A stretch of 64,000 nucleotides of DNA from contig NC_092577.1 of assembly GCF_037975245.1 (NCBI RefSeq), forward strand, positions 32,426,898-32,490,897, written 5' to 3'. The notes beneath the pieces were generated by a model, which worked only from the letters and a program-made list of their open reading frames with translations, was not told the DNA's origin and did not search any database. The DNA comes from Apostichopus japonicus. Taxonomy: Eukaryota > Echinodermata > Holothuroidea > Aspidochirotida > Stichopodidae. Position numbers and translations under genes: made by a program. Positions within the stretch are counted from its first letter, which is position 1, and every line of letters starts with the position of its first letter. Below, one piece after another: positions 1 through 11,302 of this stretch.

Positions 1-223
1 TTATATTTCACATCACATAAAAAACCAACTGAATGTAATTATTATACTGCAGAAAGTAGGTAGATGCAATGACAGGTTTCTTATGAATGTAAAAAAAGAA
101 GTTACAAATTCTGAACAATATTTTGATGAAAAGTTATTCTTGATTACAAAATAAGCCCTGTAAGTCTGGATAAGCCACCAAAAAGAGTTATTTTGTGCAG
201 CCTGATAATGAATCATCTGGTAC

Positions 224-1545
224 CAGGGGCGTATCCAGGATTTTCCAATAGGGGGGCGTCAGGCATGAATGATCGCCCTCCTGGGGGATGGGTCTAAGGG
301 GAGGGGTGTACAATTTTTGCTTTCGAAGAAGGGCTGAAATGCAAAATGGTGTCATATGCATGGGCGGCGATCCGTACTTCCGAATGGGGGGGGGGGGATA
401 TGACCTTGTTGACTATCTAAGCGTAGCGCCACCATGAGTTGGCGCGAAGCGTACAAGAAAATTTTGGGATTAACAAACCCTCTAGATGGCCGGAAACGGC
501 ACTTCCCGAGGTTTCCAAGCGGCATATACCCAACTTTAAAATAGGGATGGCATGTCCGAAATATCTCATAATCAGGATCCAAAATACCTTTTTTTTAATT
601 TCGGGTGTTATTTTGGGAAAAATTGCCCCTGTCAATCTTGTTTCAGGCGCAACGTTAGAATGTTCGCTCTTTTATATTATTCGATGAAGAAAATGGCCCC
701 ATGCAGGCTATTATAGGCCTATACACATGCAATACACAATTACACATAGTTACATTCCTAGGTACCGATTGCTAGGGCATCCAGGTGAAACGTGTATTAA
801 GCATTACCCTGGTTACATGAGATTCTCAGCTGTTCGAGGGAACATGTACGTGTGTAGGCCTACTATAGGGCCTATATGAATACTATGAGGGTGCATATAT
901 GTACTATATCAATACCGTGGGCGCAATAATACATTTTGTTGGTATAGGGCCAATGAAGCCTACAGTCAACTATTTTTGCTTTATAAAGACGCTTTATTTG
1001 AAAAGATCGCACTGCGTTTATGGTAGGCGAGAAATGAAGCTAAAAAAGAGCCGTACATTAACGAAGATGCATAAATGTATAGGCATGAAAATATTCTTAT
1101 CCCTGGCATTTGGTGGGGGGGGGGGATATGGTGCATTACATCCCCTCCACCCATTTTCATGGGGGGATATATCCCCCCTCCACCCAGGATCGCCGCCCAT
1201 GGCCATATGTGATCCATTTTTCGACCTTAATAATAAGCAACATTTCCAGTAAATATGGACACAAAATGCACAATTTAGTATGGCTGGCATGTCACTTAGT
1301 GTTTATAGTGATAATACAAACACAATTACCATCTATGTTTCTAAAACTATTATGCCGCCGAACTTCGCCAGAACCTTTTTTTGGCAAACAAAAAATAAAG
1401 CATACGGGAGGGGGGGGGGGGGGTTGAGCGATCACCGACATCTCACATAAAGGTCGTCATCAATTTTTTTTTTTTTTTTGGCTAAACTTTTTTTTTTTGG
1501 GTGACGGCCAATAGGGGGGGGCGCGCGCCTGTTGCGCCCCCCCTG
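224..1545. mobile_element. Non-autonomous DNA transposon (1.32 kb), TSD GGTAC
   Basis: The element begins CAGGGGCGTATCCAGG and ends in CGCCCCCCCTG, giving short G/C-rich terminal inverted repeats. GGTAC flanks it on both sides (219-223 and 1546-1550). Unit 2 has the unoccupied site TCTGGTACAAATG at 7891-7903. Inside, ATGGGCGGCGATC (360-372) recurs inverted near 1191-1203, suggesting a nested or fold-back structure. No transposase frame is visible. The superfamily is not assigned; a hAT-like element is possible. Confidence 0.8.
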
Positions 1546-1647
1546 GGTACAAATGTAACCAGATGTGTTTTTAACTATCATCATAATTTTGAATAAACCG
1601 CTTGCGGAGAAAACATTAAATTTGTGAACCTTCATGATATTGTCAAA

Positions 1648-1653
1648 TTTATT
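1648..1653 (-). terminator. AATAAA poly(A) signal, cassette A
   Basis: A minus-strand AATAAA lies about 365 bases after the cassette A stop, in a block (CCTATAAAATAAATTTGAC) shared with the B flank. Its conservation between copies supports use as a 3' end signal; this is not proven. Confidence 0.4.
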
Positions 1654-2015
1654 TTATAGGTTCAAAAGATATGAAAATGAATACAATAGATAACTAAGTC
1701 TGTCCAAAATGGAGCACCCCTCTGCCCCTTCCTCAACCAACAAGTTCTAAGATGTGCTAAAAGAAAAGAAAAAATGTCCAATGTTCGGTTGGCCTCAACT
1801 GTAAATTAATGGAAAGTTGCTGATTTCTGATTGGTGCTGATCTGAGAGAAGCCTAACTGGTTGAGACCTCTGTCTATGTGGCCATCTTTCTTTGTGGATG
1901 TGTAAAAGAGGATTATTAAAAAAAAATATTGTTACTTTGATAGATCAACCAAACTGTAACCTTTGAAAATTGTTCAATTTGGTCATATCAATACATAATT
2001 CAAAGATTATATATT

Positions 2016-2232
2016 TTAATCTTCTTTTTCAAGAAATTCTTCAACCTTCCTGGTAAACTGACGGAGGTCTTCTGCCAAAAGCTTGGGCTGTTCCAAAGCA
2101 GCAAAATGGCCGCCCTCTGGCATCTCTGTGTAACTAAGGACATTTTTGAACTTGTAAGATAACCAGTTCTCTGGTGTACTCAAAAACTCAAGAGGGAAGG
2201 AAGCATAGCCGAGTGGCACAGAATTCGGAAGT
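2016..2232 (-). CDS. mEH exon 7, cassette A
   Basis: It encodes [15 protein letters not shown] through [20 protein letters not shown] and ends [10 protein letters not shown] before TAA at 2018-2016. Glu in FPLE and His in GGHF are kept. The acceptor is AATCCCCCAG. Confidence 0.9.
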
Positions 2233-5207
2233 CTGGGGGATTAAAAGAGAAATAAATTAGAAAAGTGGAAGGCTTGAAGAAAAAAAAATGGATAATGTTC
2301 AAGTTGTTATATTCATGGAAAAATGTTCTACACTGGAGACTTATGTTAAATTTAAAGTGTGCTGTAAATTTCACATTTTTGCTGAGGGTATGAGCATAAC
2401 ATGCAACTTCCATTTTTTTAGCTTACAAAGAAAAGCAGTCCAGAGCTGGACACACATGTCAGGAATGAGTACATGTCTGCTTACTGCAAGAACGTTCATT
2501 TACTACTAAATCTGTAACCTGCATTACAATTTCCCCCACTACACAAAATTAGGCCCCCCCAAAAAAAATTCAATATTATTTGGCTAGCAAAATTGACTTT
2601 GTTTGCAAAAACAGACTTTTAAAAATACTACCACATCCAATGCCATATCAAAGTTGCTTTAAAGTGCTAAACTTTTCTGAAACTTTTCAAAGATCATTCT
2701 TTTTCTGTCCTTCCAAAATTATTCCCAGATATTGAAGATGTTCTATATTTTAACAGATCAAGCTGTCAGTCTAGAAAATGCTTCTAGGCGGGGGGAGGGG
2801 GTTGGGGAAGGAGTGGGGTGGGGAAGTAGAATACTCATTGAAGTAAACAAAAATGAGCACCAACGAATGTTACCTGATATCCTAGCATATTTTAGATGCA
2901 ACATCAACAATGTTTTAAATTTAGGTGGTAATTACACTGAAGGTGACCTGAACTCAGCAAGATTCAGTCAGTATTTCATATAGTGTCCCTGGATAAAAGG
3001 TGTCTCAAAACACATTTGCAAATGCGGCCTTTAATACCACTGCCATAACAGTTTACCTGCCTCGGGCATTTGAATAGGCTCTTGCAGTAGATCGGGGAAA
3101 TTTTTAGCTGAGGAAGTGACTTTTCCACGCTGGTTCCCTTTGCAAGGCTTGGCGGATTGATTACGTAACACACAGGCTAATGTTCTAGACTAATAACCTT
3201 GAAAGGTGCAGAAGCTGCCAGTGGCGAAAAATAAACGGGCAGTCTTACTAAAGGGCGGAATTTCAAATGCAAACTATGGTCACTTCAATATACTGATGAA
3301 ATTTTACAAGGGGATACTCACTGATCGTACTTGGTCATATCGTAAAAGTTTCCAAATACTTCTTTATACAATCTCATGCTGGACGTTATGGATCCCGAGA
3401 TCCAGTAAACCATCACGTTGTTAAGCAAGTCATCCAGCTCAAATTTCTCCATCAGACAATCATCGAGGCTGTCGGAAAAGTGTAGGCTGATCCTCGTCCC
3501 AAACTTCTCTAAAATGTAAGCAGCCAGACCCGCTGGGGAATCTGTTAGTCCATGTCCTGGGAGAAAAGAGAAATGTCAATATTCTATTAGCTAAGGTGAA
3601 TGACTCATACTTTGAAAACGTTGACTTATGTACAAAAAAGTACCCAGGTATCTGGGGACAGTCCCCAGGGTCAGATTCAATATTTTAAAGGAGATGTCAT
3701 GACCCTAAGATCATTGAAGAGTACTCATACTCATACGTAGGGGGTCTTCCCTTCCACACACCTCCTCCAACACTAAATTTGTCAATGACTATTTGGTGAG
3801 TCCCAGATATCGTGGAACAGTCCCCAGAGGCAGATTCAGTATTTTAAAAGAGATGTCATTGCCCTGGGGTTGTTGAAGAGTACTCATACTCATACGTAGG
3901 GGGTCTTCCCTTCCACACACCTCCTCCAACACTAAATTTGTCAATGACTATTTGGTGAGTCCCAGATATCGTGGAACAGTCCCCAGAGGCAGATTCAGTA
4001 TTTTAAAAGAGATGTCATTGCCCTGGGGTTGTTGAAGAGTACTCATACTCATACGTAGGGGGTCTTCCCTTCCACACACCTCCTCCAACACTAAATTTGT
4101 CAATGACTATTTGATGCGTCCCATATATCGTGGAACAGCCTAAGGGCAGATTCAGTATTTTAAAAGAGATGTCATTGCCCTGGGGTTGTTGAAGAGTACT
4201 CATACTCATACGTAGGGGGTCTTCCCTTCCACACACCTCCTCCAACACTAAATTTGTCAATGACTATTTGATGCGTCCCATATATCGTGGAACAGCCTAA
4301 GGGCAGATTCAGTATTTTAAAAGAGATGTCATTGCCCTGTGGTTGTTGAAGAGGACTCCACTGTAGCAGGTCATCCCCCCTACCTCCCCCCTAAAAAAAA
4401 AACTTTAGACATGAAATGGTTCATTTTCAGGCATTTTTAAACTAACAATTAAGTGTTCATTCAAGGCTGTGGTAATAACTAATTTTTTGCAGGGGGGGGG
4501 GAGGGTAGAAAAAGTGGGGCGATCTGTAGCAAAATAAAGCCAGGGATTCAGAGAGGGGGAGGGGAAGTACAGGCCTTTAGGGGACCTGAATAAACATAAG
4601 TGCAGGATAGCTCACTGGCAGGTTTGTAACCATGAGGTCTACTGATTTGAATCCTGTTCTGGCTATAAGAAGAAAATTATTTCCTGTTTTGAGATATAAT
4701 TTAAATGCTGCAAATTTTATATTTACTTATTTTATTCTTATTTGGCATTCAATCGTCTGTTCCGATATTTGAAACAACATTATGTAAATTAAAGAGAGAT
4801 GAAATTCTGTTATCAAGCTCAAGTGTAATGTTAATCATCAAAGTGTACAGTCACTGTTGGTTCTACGTATCATACTATAGAATCATACTTTTTTGGGTTT
4901 CCTTAATTTTGGTTTTTGTTTGTTTTTTGAGTTCAGATAATTTCCCATGGATTTGAAGCCTTCCTTTTACATAACTCTATACACGACTATCTAATACTTA
5001 CCAATGGTATCAGGCTTTGTAGCTTGTAAATGCGTGTACCCTGTCTCTCTTAACGTTATCCAAAGGAAATCTTTGAAAAGAAGCATCCGGTTCTGGTCTC
5101 TCTCGGAGGTCACCACAAGTGATGGGAAGAAACTGCCCACGAGAATTCGGCCAAAGTAAAAGGGAGGTTGCACACACAAAAAGTTGTTATGGTGTCCTCT
5201 TACAAAT
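2016..5207 (-). CDS. Tandem mEH 3'-half cassette A (exons 5-7), no 5' half of its own
   Basis: Exons 5207-5002, 3556-3322 and 2232-2016 give an open frame for the C-terminal half of mEH, closely related to cassette B. The active-site Tyr (RETGYTHLQ), second Tyr (RLYKE), Glu (FPLE) and His (GGHFAALE) are all present. Splice sites are canonical and phases match. Spliced to exons 1-4 the product would be 463 aa. The 3.2 kb between it and cassette B holds no exon 1-4 copy. Exon 6 has lost the WTN motif of its relatives (GTRISLHF in its place) without any frame change, giving it the most unusual cap of the three. As for B, use as an alternative 3' end is inferred from the intact frame and splice sites. 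Confidence 0.8.
3322..3556 (-). CDS. mEH exon 6, cassette A
   Basis: A 235-bp exon: [33 protein letters not shown], then [18 protein letters not shown] and RLYKEVFGNFYDMTKYD. The acceptor is CTCCCAG and the donor CA|GTGAGT. Differences from B cluster in residues 19-35 of the exon. Confidence 0.88.
3655..4360. repeat. 157-159 bp minisatellite, about 4.4 copies (intron of cassette A)
   Basis: The anchor TACGTAGGGGGTCTTCCC recurs near 3734, 3893, 4052 and 4209 (periods 159, 159, 157), with a partial fifth unit to 4360. Unit 2 has only one degenerate equivalent (about 10500-10615), so the array expanded after the A/B duplication. Confidence 0.9.
4600..4670 (+). repeat. tRNA-like (SINE head?) fragment in cassette A intron
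   Basis: GGATAGCTCACTGGCAGG resembles a pol III A box and GATTTGAATCC, about 40 bases on, a B box. A decayed copy lies at 10803-10855 in cassette B. Confidence 0.35.
5002..5207 (-). CDS. mEH exon 5, cassette A
   Basis: A 206-bp exon: [37 protein letters not shown], then [16 protein letters not shown]. The acceptor is CTTTTACAG and the donor ATTG|GTAAGT, a near-perfect consensus. Confidence 0.88.
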
Positions 5208-6296
5208 CTGTAAAAGGAAGAAATGCAAATGACATAAAAATATATATATTTTAATTTCCTTCTCCCTTTCTGTTCCACAGCAGCTTAATTTTCCAACTTC
5301 AGAGCAGTGCCATGATTGGTTCATGATGACATCATCAAGGCTTGGCACAGATAATCTGAAAATGAATATCATTTCCAGCCTTCTAAGATACAGGTAGGCC
5401 TGAAGAGAGGTCACGGGGCTACAACCCCTGGTGGGGCTGTAGCCCCATAGCTAATGAAGGGGATGGGCAAAACATAGAGATTGGGGAAGTATGGGATGAA
5501 GGTTAGGGTTTTCTCATGTTTATAACATACTTAAGACAAAAATGCAGACAGCAAATATAGGGCCAATGCCTTAATTATCTGCAGCGTTTGATCAGGCTTC
5601 CAATGCCTCTGGATGCAGGATGGTTTCAAATACCTCGATATGACAGTTTGGCTGGTGATTTGGGTTACTACAAACAATTCTGAGATTCTTTTCAGTATAC
5701 TAAAATACGATATTAAACAGTAGGGTTAATAACGATACACAATTCTCTATCCCATAATTTCCCAGGTTCTGTCAGTAGACAGTAACAAATTGTAAGAGCA
5801 TTTTTAAAAGTAGCTGCTTTGTTTCGAGTTACTGCTATTAAACATATGAGGAACGACATTCCACCTGCTACCAATGAACTGATGACATGAGAATGCTTTC
5901 GCACATCGGCCTCCCAAAATGTGGGATCATGACCCAAGAGTGGGTTGCTAGACAAATTTTCAGTGGGCCACAGGCTATGTTCCAGGATATCTGTTTCTTT
6001 AATAACCAGTGTAAGACTGGTAAAATAGTAGGCCCCTAATCAGATTTAGGATGATAAGTTGCTCTTTTGAACACAAGATTTATACATTCCAAAGTCTACA
6101 CTTCTGTTCTAATTCTATTATTAAAACAAATCTGTCAGTCGAAGCAGTTGTTTTGTCGCTTAACTGACCAAGCCTGGGAAGGTATGAAGGCACCAGGAAA
6201 AATATGGGATAAAGAATGGGTTTTAAATATTTTCAGAATGATTGCAAAATTGGGCCAGGTGCTACATGGCGGTCAGGCTTGCCTGTGGAAAAAGTT

Positions 6297-6600
6297 TTCA
6301 AATTCACTCAAGCATTAATGATTTCTTACTCGATAGCATAATCTACCTCAAGTACTGCCTTTAGGATTCATCCTTGAGCGCTCCTAATTTATTGACCAGC
6401 CACCATATGATTGTAAACACAAGTGCCTCTAATGGTCAGCACTACTTAGCTGTGCGAAGACAAAAATAGTACAGAAATAGTACCGTGTGTTTATATCATG
6501 AACTTGTGCAGAGGAGCAGTCAGTAAGGCTAGCATTACCAACTCAGGTATATATTCAATCTACCCTGCTTTTAGCCAAAAACGGGGGACTTGGGTGGTAT
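6297..6600. repeat. Dispersed repeat, copy 1
   Basis: AAATTCACTCAAGCATTAAT through AAACGGGGGACTTGGGTGG aligns with 9010-9330, and its inner part again with 9350-9490. It sits at non-homologous places in the two units, so it is probably a mobile or transposed segment. Confidence 0.6.
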
Positions 6601-7996
6601 TTGATAGGCAGGGAACATCGTAATGACAAATGTAACCAGGGGCCACCATGGCTCTCAGCTGCCTCTGAAGATGCTGGGCTGAATCATGCAGGTGGTGCCT
6701 ATGCTGCCTACTGTCCCTCCCCACCCAATGTCAAGGCCCCCAATGCAAATGGAGTCTCTATATAAAATTCCTGGGGAAGACACCAACTTTCTGTTTCTGT
6801 TTGATAAGGTAGACATTTGGTGCTTTAGCCCCTTTAGAGTGTGTTAATTTGAGACAGACATACAACATGAATTAAGACAACAGCTGGTTGGATGGGTAGG
6901 TTTGGTCTCCGACAGAGATCTGTAATTAGAATAACACTGTCAAATAACTTTGGACTTGTTACTCCATTCGTGGAAGAACGATGGCTGTCGTTTGCTCGAC
7001 AGGAAGCAAAAATCCCCCGAGTTTGCTTACTTTAGATATTGCTGACGATTACATGTTGAAAAACAAAGAAACAGGTTAAATGTCTCTATAAGGCAAGAAA
7101 TTTTCAATTAGCTTCAAGGTTGTATTGGGGGAAAAAAACAGTAGAAACAACAAACATAACTTCTTTGTTCTGGCATTTAAGCCAAATTTCCTTTTACACA
7201 TGATTATAAATATAAATTTTATCCAAAACTTATTTTTCACTTTTAGCAAAGGCAGAATTGTGATAACTTCAATTTCATGTCCATTACTTATGGAAAACAT
7301 GCATAAAGGGAATCTGTACAATATGAGAGGAATCTGAATACAATCACCTACAGAAAGGTAAAAAGTTAAAGAAATAGCAAACCCATTTCAACATAACTCT
7401 ACCCCCACTTCCTTCTCCACACCCCCACACCACTCTCCTCTCTACCTTTCCAAATATAAAATAAAATTACATCAACAATTTTTTGTTAATTAACTATGAC
7501 CAAACATGATAAAATCTGATGAAAAGAGTTATTCCTACAAATTCAACCAAACTTAAAATTCCACAAAATATACAATCATAAATCTCATTTAATGTTACAC
7601 TTTTCTAGTCATAAAATATCATGGTTTTTCTCCTCTCTCCCTGTTTCTTCTGAGAAATTAGGCATGGGCTGTTTGTAATGTTCAATGCAAATATTTCCCT
7701 ATTTGCATATATAATCCGACGTCCTATTGCAAATAACATGGCTTTAAAACCCCCCCTTCTTTATGAAAAAAGAAGTTACAAGTTCTGAACATAAGTATGA
7801 TGAAAAATTGTTCTTGATATACAAAATAAGCCCTGTAAGTCAGGATAAGCCCGCAAAAAGATTTTTCTCGTGCAGCCTGATCATGAATCATCTGGTACAA
7901 ATGTTACAAGATGTGTTTTAAACTATCATCATAATTTTGAATTAACTACTTACAGAGAAACCTATTAAATGTGTGAATCTTCATTATATGGTAAAA

Positions 7997-8002
7997 TTTA
8001 TT
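7997..8002 (-). terminator. AATAAA poly(A) signal, cassette B
   Basis: A minus-strand AATAAA lies about 445 bases after the cassette B stop, at the position homologous to the cassette A signal. Confidence 0.4.
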
Positions 8003-8446
8003 TTATACTTCAAAAAGAAATGAAAATGAATACAATAGATTACTTAGTTTGTCCAAAATGGAGCACCACTCTCCCCCCCCCCCTTCCCCAACCAACAAGT
8101 TTTAAGATGTGCTAAAGAAAAGAAAACAATGTCCAATGTTCAGTTGGCCTTAACTGTAAATTAATGGAAAGGTACTGATTTCTGATTGGTGTTGATCTTT
8201 GAGACGAGAGTGACAAGCCTAACTGGTTGAGACCTCTGTCTGTTTGGCGATCTATTTTTCGTGGATGTGTATTTTGGTTGAGTAGCTTCTCAAAATCAAG
8301 ATATTGTAATGGGTTGCAAAACAAACAAAAAAACACACACACACACAGACAAATTGAGCATTAAAAATTTGTTTTTACTTTAAAACTTGAAACATGTTAC
8401 CTTTGAAAATTGTTCAATTTGATCATATCAATGCATAATTCAAAAA

Positions 8447-8669
8447 TTATATTTTAATCTTCTTTTCAAGAAATTCTTCGACCTTCGTGGTAAACTGACG
8501 GAGGTCTTCTGCCAAAAGCTTAGGCTGTTCAAAAGCAGCAAAATGGCCGCCGTCGGGCATCGCTGTGAAACTAATGACATTTTTGTACTTGTAAGATAAC
8601 CAGTTCTCTGGCGTAAATGTCAGCTCTTGAGGGAAGTCAGCATAGCCGAGTGGCACAGAATTTGGAACA
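8447..8669 (-). CDS. mEH exon 7, cassette B
   Basis: It encodes [15 protein letters not shown] through [20 protein letters not shown] and a short Lys/Ile tail, ending at TAA 8449-8447. Glu in FPQE and His in GGHF are kept. The acceptor is CCACCAG, with one base carried in from exon 6. Confidence 0.9.
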
Positions 8670-11302
8670 CTGGTGGATTGAAAGAGAAAAAATGAGAAAA
8701 GTTGAAGGCTTTGGAAGGGAACTAATTGATAATGATAAAGTTGTAATATTCATGGAAAAAATTTCTTTGCTGGGTACTAATGTTTAAGTTAAAGTGTGCT
8801 GTAAATTTCACATTTTTGCTGAGGGTATTAGCATAACATGCAACTTCCATTGTTTAAACTTACAACGAAACGCAGTCCAGATATGGACAAACATCGCAAA
8901 TATGAATACATGTCTGCTTACTGCAAGAATGTGAATTGCTACTAAATTTGGAACCTACAGTACAATATGTGTTTCCCCCTCTACACAAAGTTAGGCCTAT
9001 AGAAAATTAGTCCTCAAATTCACTTGAGCATTGATAATTTGTATACTTGACAGCATAAACTACCCCAAGTACTGCCATTATGATTTATCTTGACTGCACC
9101 CTTATTAATTGACCAGCCACCCTATGATTGTAAACACAAGTGCTCTAATGACCAGTACTACTTTCCTGTGTGAACAAAAAAATTTGGCTTGACCACTGCA
9201 GTAGTACACTGAGTGTTTAATCATGCATTTGTGCAAAGGAGCATTCAGTATGGCTTGCATTATAAACTCAGGTCGATACTCAATCAGTTTTTGGGCAAAA
9301 ACAGGGGACTGGTGTGGTACGTGCTATTGGCAGAGAGAAGATCGTAATGAGTTCTCTAATGACCAGCACTACTTTCCTGTGCGAAGACAAGTTTGGCTTG
9401 ACCCCAAGGAAATAGTGCAGTGTGTTTAATCATGAATTTGTGCAGAGTGGCTAGCAGTGTGGCTAGTGGCTGGTCAGTGTGGCTAGCATTACCATCTCAG
9501 GTAGATATTCAGGGAAGGGGTGTGAAAAAAGGAGGAGGTTGGGAAAGTAGAAGAAGTAAACAAAAATACTTGTTGAAGTAAACAAAAATGAGCACCAACC
9601 AATGTTATCTGATATCTTAGCATATTTGGATGCAACATCAACGTTTTAAAGTTAGGTGGTAATTACAGTCAAGGTGACCTGACCTCAGCAAGATTTAGTC
9701 AAAGTATTTCATATAGTGTCCCTAGATATAAAGTGCACCGGGATTGCATGTACCGTCTGTGGATCATAACAAGTGTCACATGAACTACTCTCAAATTTGC
9801 AAAATGATCCTGAATAACCTTTACAAATAAAACCAGTGGCAAACTCCACCTGTGATAACCCATGATCATCAGTGCAAGACGAAAGCAAACCGCTGCCATA
9901 CACATGCGTGGTAAAACCTTTGGCATTCTGTGACAAAGGTTGACAACTTGCAAATGTGTGTCTAATTCACAAATTTTTCTTCGGGAAATCTCTCAGGTTT
10001 TTCATGGTCAATCACAGGTTTTCACCTGCACTTTTGGAAGATGCACCACAGGTGTATATTGTTACAGTCACAATTATTATTTTTGGAGGATGCACTACAC
10101 TACCGAAACACCAGTACATACACTATCAATTCCAGCCACAACCAATGGTCATCTTTATATATTGATGAACTTTTATAATGGATACTCACGGATCGTACTT
10201 GGTAATATCGTAAAAGTTTCCAAATGTTTCTTTATACAATCTCATGCTGGACGTTATGGATCCCGATATCCAGTAAACCATCACATTGTTCAGCAAGTCA
10301 TCCAGCTCAAACTTCTCCAGCAGACAACCATCGACGCAGTCGGGAAAGCCAAGGTTGGTCCACACTGAAAACTTCTCCAAAATGTAAGCCGCCAGACCCG
10401 CTGGGGAATCTGTTAGTCCATGTCCTGGAAGTAAAGAGAAATTTCAGTTTTCTATTAGCTAAGGTAAATCACCCGGGCTCTGGAATCGTTATGTTCAAGC
10501 ACACTAAATTTGTCAATGACTATGGGGCGTGTCCCAGGTATGTCCCTAGGGGCAGATTCAGTATTTTAAAAGAGGTTTCATGCCCCTGGGCATGTTGAAG
10601 AGGACTCCCATGTAGCAGATTATCCCCCTCCCCACCTCCTCCCCCCCCCAAAAAATTTTTTTTTTTTAGACATGAAATGGTTCAAACTGAGGTAACTTTA
10701 AGCTAAGAATTAAGTGTACATGCAAGGCTGTGGTGAAAACTAAATTTTTGTGAGAGGTAGGGGGGAGCACAGGCCCTTAGGGGTCCTGGAAAAAATAATA
10801 AGTGCAGGATAGCTCAGGTTTGTAACCGTGAGGGTCACTGATTCAAATCCAAAATTATATAAAGGAGATACTAAAATCTGTAAATCAAGCTCAACTGAAA
10901 TGTAAATCATCAAAGTGCATAGCCACTGTTTGCCTTTGTAGCATTATATAGAATGATACTGTTTTGAGTCTTCTTATGGACAACAAGGACAAAGATAATA
11001 GTTTTTCATTTTTTTCAGTGCAGATAATTTCCCATGGACTTGAAGTTTTTCTTCTGCATAACTCTATATACCTAATACTAAATACCTTATTCTTACCAAT
11101 GGTATCAGGCTTTGTAGCTTGTATATGCATGTACCCTGTCTCTCTTAACAGTGTATAAACATAATCTTTGAAGGGAAACATCCGTTTCTGGTCTCTCTCG
11201 GAGGTCACCACAAGTGATGGGAAGAAACTGCCCACCAGAATTCGGCCAATGTAAAAGGGAGGTTGCACATTCAAAAAGTTGTTATGGTGTCCTCTTACAA
11301 AT
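8447..11302 (-). CDS. Tandem mEH 3'-half cassette B (exons 5-7), no 5' half of its own
   Basis: Exons 11302-11097, 10424-10190 and 8669-8447 form a continuous open frame for the C-terminal half of mEH. They include Tyr in RETGYMHIQ, Tyr in RLYKE, Glu in FPQE and His in GGHFAAFE, with stop TAA at 8449-8447. All acceptors and donors are canonical, and the phases equal those of cassettes C and A. No copy of exons 1-4 lies in the 3.5 kb between it and cassette C, so as a stand-alone gene it would lack anchor, oxyanion loop and nucleophile. Joined to exons 1-4 it predicts 465 aa with a complete catalytic set. The intact frame argues for use as an alternative 3' terminus, but this is inferred. A truncated duplicate is the alternative. 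Confidence 0.8.
9010..9490. repeat. Dispersed repeat, copy 2 with internal duplication
   Basis: This is the counterpart of 6297-6600 inside the last intron of cassette B. A segment containing TCTAATGACCAGCACTAC is repeated from about 9355. The insert makes this intron longer than its cassette A counterpart. Confidence 0.6.
10190..10424 (-). CDS. mEH exon 6, cassette B
   Basis: A 235-bp exon: [33 protein letters not shown], then [18 protein letters not shown] and [17 protein letters not shown]. The acceptor is CTTCCAG and the donor CC|GTGAGT. It keeps the WTN motif seen in human mEH that cassette A has lost. Confidence 0.88.
11097..11302 (-). CDS. mEH exon 5, cassette B
   Basis: A 206-bp exon: [20 protein letters not shown], then [17 protein letters not shown], then [16 protein letters not shown]. 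The acceptor is ATTTAACAG and the donor ATTG|GTAAGA. Most differences from cassette A fall in the second half. Confidence 0.88.

Larger units (their letters stand above)
80..7745. repeat. Tandem duplication unit 1 (carries cassette A)
   Basis: This segment aligns in order with unit 2. Blocks 91-223 and 1546-2015 match 7766-8446; intron 6 around 2233-3010 matches 8670-9725; 3557-4700 matches 10425-10860; 5208-5440 matches 11303-11520; and 6863-7740 matches 13286-14200. The homology covers introns and flanks as well as exons, so this was a genomic segmental duplication. Boundaries are approximate and the unit may start before the window. Confidence 0.8.
5208..8446. other. Spacer between cassettes B and A
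   Basis: No exon 1-4 homologue or other gene is recognisable. The stretch contains the 5' flank of unit 1, the 6297-6600 dispersed repeat shared with 9010-9490, a block at 6863-7740 shared with unit 2, the unit junction near 7750, and the 3' flank of cassette B. Confidence 0.7.

Noticed and set aside
2016..11302. Cassettes A and B as two complete separate epoxide hydrolase genes
   Set aside because: Neither has exons 1-4 upstream within the window; the spacers of 3.2 and 3.5 kb contain no anchor, HGWPG or GGDWG coding sequence.
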